64,000 nt of DNA, from NCBI GenBank assembly GCA_020636005.1, contig JACJYR010000001.1, positions 3,352,501 to 3,416,500 of the forward strand, given 5' to 3'. Source of the stretch: Lewinellaceae bacterium (GTDB taxonomy: Bacteria; Bacteroidota; Bacteroidia; Chitinophagales; Saprospiraceae). The notes beneath the pieces are model-generated. The model was not told the DNA's origin, ran no database searches, and saw only the letters and a list, made by a program, of their open reading frames with translations. A program made the translations under genes and the position numbers. Shown here in pieces: positions 60,217 through 64,000 of the stretch; position 1 is the first letter of the stretch, and each line of letters opens with the position of its first letter.

Positions 60217-60987
60217 ATGAAAAGCGCAGAACAACTCAAAAGGGTCGTCATCATTGACGACGAACCTCAGTCCCGCCAGACCCTAAAAATCTTCCTGAAA
60301 GAATATTGCCCCGATGTGGAGTTTGTCGGCGAAGCCGATAGCGTGTCGAAGGGGGTACACCTCATCCGGCAGGTGAACCCTGACGCCGTTTTTCTGGGCG
60401 TGCAGTTGGAGGAGGGGACTGGCTTCGATCTGTTGGATATGTTCAGGTACCCTTCCTTCCAGGTTATTTTCACCACCGCCTACGACGAGTTCGCCCTAAA
60501 GGCATTTAAGTACAACGCCATTGACTATTTGCTCAAGCCGCTCGATGTGGATGAACTGGTACAGGCCGTGGGCAGGATTGAGCTGGGGAAGAACCCCCAA
60601 ACTTATGCGGCGCAAATCGCTGCCCTGGAAGAGACAAACCGGGCGGGCAGGCTGGAAAAAATAGCGGTCGCCGACAATGATGGCCTCCACTTCCTGAAGC
60701 TGCAGGACATCGTCCGCCTGGAATCGGATGTGAACTATACGACCTTCCACCTCGTGTCCGGCGAGCGCATCACGGTGAGCAAAACCCTGAAAAATTTTGC
60801 GCAGCTATTGCCGGAAACGGAGTTCTTCCGCCCGCACCAGTCGCACATCATCAATATCAACTACATGGAGAAAATCCTGCGGGAAGATGGCGGGTTCGTC
60901 CTGATGAAGGATCAAACCAGGATACCCATTGCCAGGAGCAAAAAGGAGGAGTTGTTGAAGATGGTGCAGGACAGATTTTTGACGTGA
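60217..60987 (+). CDS. LytTR response regulator lacking the phospho-acceptor Asp
   Basis: A 256-aa LytR/AlgR-type regulator. The receiver domain keeps the acidic pair (VVIIDDEPQSR), the switch Thr (IFTTAYDEFALKAFK) and Lys (YLLKPLDVDEL), but the site that normally reads FLDIQ is FLGVQ, so G61 replaces the phospho-acceptor Asp (codon GGC). The LytTR domain is normal (FLKLQDIVRLESDVNYTTF, ITVSKTLKNFAQLL, FFRPHQSHIININYMEKI). It is either phosphorylation-independent or inactive as a switch. No histidine kinase is adjacent. It converges on parC with 3 bp between the stops. Confidence 0.93.
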   Translation: MKSAEQLKRVVIIDDEPQSRQTLKIFLKEYCPDVEFVGEADSVSKGVHLIRQVNPDAVFLGVQLEEGTGFDLLDMFRYPSFQVIFTTAYDEFALKAFKYNAIDYLLKPLDVDELVQAVGRIELGKNPQTYAAQIAALEETNRAGRLEKIAVADNDGLHFLKLQDIVRLESDVNYTTFHLVSGERITVSKTLKNFAQLLPETEFFRPHQSHIININYMEKILREDGGFVLMKDQTRIPIARSKKEELLKMVQDRFLT

Positions 60988-60990
60988 AAA

Positions 60991-63714
60991 TCAGAACAGC
61001 TTGGTCTGCCCTTTCGGGTCCACGTCAAAATCTATGGTGTCGCCGGGGTGCAGTTTTTCAGGTGCTTTAGGCGCAGCCTTTTTTTCCAGCCCAACAGCTT
61101 CTTTTTCTTCCCGCTCGGCCGCCGGTTTTTCACTGGCCAAAGGTTTGACTGTCAATAATTTATAATCGCCTAACTTATTCCCCAGCGCCTTCCAGCCTTT
61201 CACGTCGATGAATCCGGCGAGGTTCACCTCCTCCTCAAACTTCTGGTTTTTCACCTTGTAACTGTACTTCACCACGGGCGTTTCCTGCGCGGTGGCAAAG
61301 TAGAGCTTCGAGCTTTTGTGCTCGGAGATAAAGCTGAATTTCTGCCCGGTCGAGTTCGTCTCGATGTGGAAGCGTTTCACCATCGTCCACTCTTTGTTGC
61401 CGTCAAAATAGACGGCGCTGACGACGGTTTCCGGTGTTAGTTTGGTGATGTCGGCCAGGTCTTTCACCTCGAAGCGGCGGGTGAGTTCAAAGCCCACGGT
61501 TTCATAAGAGCCGTCGTTGTAAATGGCCAAAATCTGATCGCCCGTGTCAAAAGCGCCGAGGTACTTGCCCCGTTCGTCCGTGTTGAGGCGGCCGCTCACT
61601 TCGTCCATCCACACCTTGATGGCGCCGATGGTGGATTGGCCGGCTTCTTTCAGCACCACTTTTTTCACAGGGTATTTACTTACAATATTGCCCTGCGAGC
61701 CACGGCCCTTTATTTCCAAATCGGCGAAACCGTAGTCGAAAACTTTGATGCGGGCGGTGCAATTGGGGCTAAGGGTGACGGTCACGAGTTCCGCCTCGCC
61801 GTTGGGGTTGGCAGTGAAATAAAGCAATTTGGAGTTTGGCTCCCCGGTGGTCAGATCGTACTCCTTGTCGCGGGTGATGGCGGTCACGTTGAAACGTTTG
61901 GCACGGCTCACGCCTGTTTTACCATCCAGGTACATCATGTTGTAGGTTGTGCGCTCGTCGCCTTTTTTCCACACGTCCACATGGATGATGTCCTTGCCCA
62001 CGAAGGTCTTGTCGGCGATGCGTGACACCAGGAATTTCCCATCCTTGCGGAAGACGATGATGTCGTCAATGTCGGAGCAGTCGCAGACGAACTCGCCCTC
62101 TTTTTTCAGGCCCATGCCAATAAAACCCTCCTTGCGGTCCACGTACAGTTTGGCATTGTTGGCCACCACCTGCGTCACCTGGATGGTCTCGAAGCCGCCG
62201 GAAATGATGGTGCGGCGCTCCCGGCCCTTGCCGTATTTGTCCAGCAGGTTTTGAAAATAGGCCACTGCATAATCGGTCAGGTTGGCCAGGTGGTGCTCCG
62301 TGTCTTCCAGTTCTTCGATGATTTTTTCGATCAGTTCGTCGGCCTTGAAGGAGTTGTATTTTGAAATGCGCTTGATCCTGATTTCGGTCAAACGGATTAT
62401 GTCGTCGTCGGTCAACTCACGGAAAAGCTTCAGGCGGTTATCCACCCCTTTCCCTCCTGCCGACTGATCCGAAGGGGTAGCGACATACTTTTTCAATTCC
62501 CTGTAAATCACCGCCATCACCTCCTCCCAGCTTTCGCACTCTTCTATCTGGTGATAAATGCGGTTTTCGATAAAAATCTTTTCCAGGCTGGCGAAGAGCC
62601 ATTTCTCCTCCAGTTCGTGCTTTTTGATTTCGAGCTCCTGGCGCAGCAGGTCTTTGGTGTTTTCCGTGGAAATGCGCAGGATTTCCTCCACCGTGGTGAA
62701 CACGGGCTTGTTGTCCACGATGATGCAGGCATTGGGCGAAATGGACACTTCGCAGTCGGTGAAGGCATAGAGGGCGTCCATGGCCACATCGGGCGAGGTG
62801 CCGGGGGCCAGTTCGATGGAGATTTCCACCTCGGCGGCGGTGTTGTCGTCAATCTTTTTGATTTTGATCTTGCCCTTTTCGGCCGCCTTGGTGATGCTGT
62901 CGATAAGGGAAGAGACCGTGGAGCCGTAGGGGAGGTCTTTGATAAGGAGCAGGTGCTTGTCGGCCTTTTCGATTTTGGCCCTCACCTTTACCTTGCCGCC
63001 CCGTTCGCCGCCGTTGTAGTCGGTCACGTCAATGGAGCCGCCGGTCATGAAGTCGGGGTAAATCTTCACCCGTTTGCCCCGCAGGATGTCAATGGAGGCT
63101 TTGCAAAGTTCGATGAAATTGTGCGGTAAAATCTTGGTGGAAAGCCCCACGGCGATGCCGTCCGTACCCTGCGCCAGGATGAGCGGGAACTTCATGGGCA
63201 GGAAGATGGGCTCTTTTTTGCGGCCGTCGTAGCTCAGTTGCCAGTTGGTCGTTTGGGGGTTGAAGGCCACTTCCAGGGCAAATTTGGTCAGCCTCGCCTC
63301 GATGTAACGGGGGGCAGCCGCCGAGTCGCCGGTGCGGTAGTCGCCCCAGTTTCCCTGCGTGTCGATCATCAGTTCTTTTTGCCCCAGGTTCACCAGGGCA
63401 TCGCCGATGGCAGCGTCGCCGTGCGGGTGGTACTGCATGGTGTTCCCGATGAGGTTGGCCACCTTGTTGTAGCGCCCGTCTTCCTTCTCGTACATGGCGT
63501 GGAGGATGCGCCGCTGCACGGGTTTCAGGCCGTCCTCGATGGCCGGCACTGCCCGCTCCAGGATGACGTAGCTGGCATAGTCGAGGAAGTAGTCCTCGTA
63601 CATGCCGGAGATGGTGGTGATGTGGCCCTCGGCGTGGGTGTTGCCGTTACCATTGGTGGAAGGTGCGGGCAGGTCAGTGTTGTCTGCTGGTGCGGATGGA
63701 TTCGATGTCGCCAT
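60991..63714 (-). CDS. parC: DNA topoisomerase IV subunit A
   Basis: A 907-aa GyrA/ParC-type subunit. The N-terminal winged-helix region has VILERAVPAIEDGLKPVQRRI, the quinolone-resistance region YHPHGDAAIGDALVNLGQ and the active-site Tyr137 in SAAAPRYIEARLTK. The tower and coiled coil follow, then a C-terminal beta-pinwheel without the GyrA box (QRRGGKG), so ParC rather than GyrA. The C-terminal tail is charged (EKPAAEREEKEAVGLEKKAAPK). The start at 63714 was chosen over an upstream one that adds an unrelated Cys-rich leader. A TATTTTTG -7 box lies about 70 bp upstream. Confidence 0.95.
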   Translation of the reverse strand: MATSNPSAPADNTDLPAPSTNGNGNTHAEGHITTISGMYEDYFLDYASYVILERAVPAIEDGLKPVQRRILHAMYEKEDGRYNKVANLIGNTMQYHPHGDAAIGDALVNLGQKELMIDTQGNWGDYRTGDSAAAPRYIEARLTKFALEVAFNPQTTNWQLSYDGRKKEPIFLPMKFPLILAQGTDGIAVGLSTKILPHNFIELCKASIDILRGKRVKIYPDFMTGGSIDVTDYNGGERGGKVKVRAKIEKADKHLLLIKDLPYGSTVSSLIDSITKAAEKGKIKIKKIDDNTAAEVEISIELAPGTSPDVAMDALYAFTDCEVSISPNACIIVDNKPVFTTVEEILRISTENTKDLLRQELEIKKHELEEKWLFASLEKIFIENRIYHQIEECESWEEVMAVIYRELKKYVATPSDQSAGGKGVDNRLKLFRELTDDDIIRLTEIRIKRISKYNSFKADELIEKIIEELEDTEHHLANLTDYAVAYFQNLLDKYGKGRERRTIISGGFETIQVTQVVANNAKLYVDRKEGFIGMGLKKEGEFVCDCSDIDDIIVFRKDGKFLVSRIADKTFVGKDIIHVDVWKKGDERTTYNMMYLDGKTGVSRAKRFNVTAITRDKEYDLTTGEPNSKLLYFTANPNGEAELVTVTLSPNCTARIKVFDYGFADLEIKGRGSQGNIVSKYPVKKVVLKEAGQSTIGAIKVWMDEVSGRLNTDERGKYLGAFDTGDQILAIYNDGSYETVGFELTRRFEVKDLADITKLTPETVVSAVYFDGNKEWTMVKRFHIETNSTGQKFSFISEHKSSKLYFATAQETPVVKYSYKVKNQKFEEEVNLAGFIDVKGWKALGNKLGDYKLLTVKPLASEKPAAEREEKEAVGLEKKAAPKAPEKLHPGDTIDFDVDPKGQTKLF

Positions 63715-63781
63715 GTACTGTGAACGATGAAGAATAAATCCCGGACAAAGCCCGGGACAGGTGATGAACGATGAACGGGCG

Positions 63782-63789
63782 CAAAAATA
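63782..63789 (-). promoter_or_regulatory. Promoter -7 box of parC
   Basis: TATTTTTG on the minus strand fits TAnnTTTG. A TTTG lies 24 bp upstream, longer than usual. The leader is about 65 nt. Confidence 0.45.
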
Positions 63790-63839
63790 CAAAAAGCAGG
63801 GGATTTATATAAACAAAATGTTTTTTGAAAAGTAAAAAT

Positions 63840-63865
63840 CCTGTTTTTTTGTTTTAAAAAACAGG
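63840..63865. terminator. AT-rich hairpin upstream of parC
   Basis: CCTGTTTTTT pairs with AAAAAACAGG. On the minus strand it is followed by ATTTTTAC, so it could end a transcript entering from beyond the window. Confidence 0.45.
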
Positions 63866-64000
63866 CTGTGGAAGCCTGGCCGCTGGCATCTGGTTTTATG
63901 GGGCGGAATCAAGGGGGGCTTCTTTGGCTGGCGCCCCGGAAAAGCCGCTCGCGGAAGGCCGGTTTCCCGCAGGAAAAAAACTGGCAGGCACGTTGCACAT

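Larger units (their letters stand above)
63715..64000. other. Intergenic region at the window edge
   Basis: Leader of parC and the region beyond. No supported gene. It holds the promoter candidate at 63782 and the hairpin at 63840; the last 130 bp show nothing recognised. Confidence 0.6.

Noticed and set aside
1..64000. tRNA, rRNA and known riboswitches
   Set aside because: Reading both strands I found no T-loop/acceptor pattern, no 16S/23S motif, and no TPP or FMN riboswitch core before thiL or ribA; a covariance scan could still find a small RNA.

Overview
The window is about 64 kb of chromosome from a member of the Bacteroidota, most likely a Saprospiraceae-like gliding or marine/sludge lineage (Haliscomenobacter/Lewinella-type). 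The evidence is a SusC/SusD pair, proteins with type IX secretion (T9SS) C-terminal sorting domains, DUF4919, DUF5106 and DUF7619 families, LytTR regulators, a fused glutamate formimidoyltransferase/cyclodeaminase, and several promoters with the Bacteroidota -7 box TAnnTTTG. No rRNA, tRNA or CRISPR array was recognised.

Left part (1-13 kb): a light/DNA-repair-like cluster (FeS-type photolyase-related protein, MOSC protein, DUF2256, and a divergent TIGR03643 gene), a DUF429 gene, the folate/histidine enzyme FtcD, a two-gene ATPase/TOPRIM-like pair that resembles a split OLD-type defence module, and a SusC/SusD nutrient uptake operon with a hairpin-rich dispersed repeat between its two genes.

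Middle accessory region (13-24.4 kb): AT-rich and crowded with remnants. It holds an AraC regulator, an IS1595/ISXO2-type transposase relic beside a broken propeller lipoprotein gene, two nearly identical 103-bp MITE-like copies, three unidirectional single-gene units separated by attC-like hairpins, two group IIC intron copies without reverse transcriptase (each inserted just after such a hairpin), a tyrosine recombinase tail, a dispersed hairpin element interrupted by another small inverted-repeat element, a striking array of tandem ACGT palindromes, and an IS66 relic. The most unusual biology of the window is here: what looks like a small, decaying cassette array with attC-like sites invaded by group IIC introns.

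Right part (24.4-64 kb): ordinary housekeeping and surface genes. It has a MoxR/DUF58 operon with an 8-bp tandem repeat in its spacer, a type I-like export operon (ABC/HlyD/TolC) whose ABC ATPase lacks most canonical catalytic motifs, a pyruvate-kinase-like protein without the C-terminal domain, a CotH/LTD T9SS protein, an Rpn nuclease with an in-frame 12-bp repeat, a DUF7619 T9SS protein, a DUF433/DUF5615 toxin-antitoxin pair with a dyad-containing promoter, ThiL, pirin, RibA, regulators, a 1762-residue repeat surface protein whose sorting signal appears to lie beyond an in-frame stop, a LytTR regulator missing its phospho-acceptor Asp, and topoisomerase IV subunit A. Two 68-bp palindromes, one of them perfect, punctuate this part.

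Functions were assigned from motifs and remembered family features only; no database search was run.
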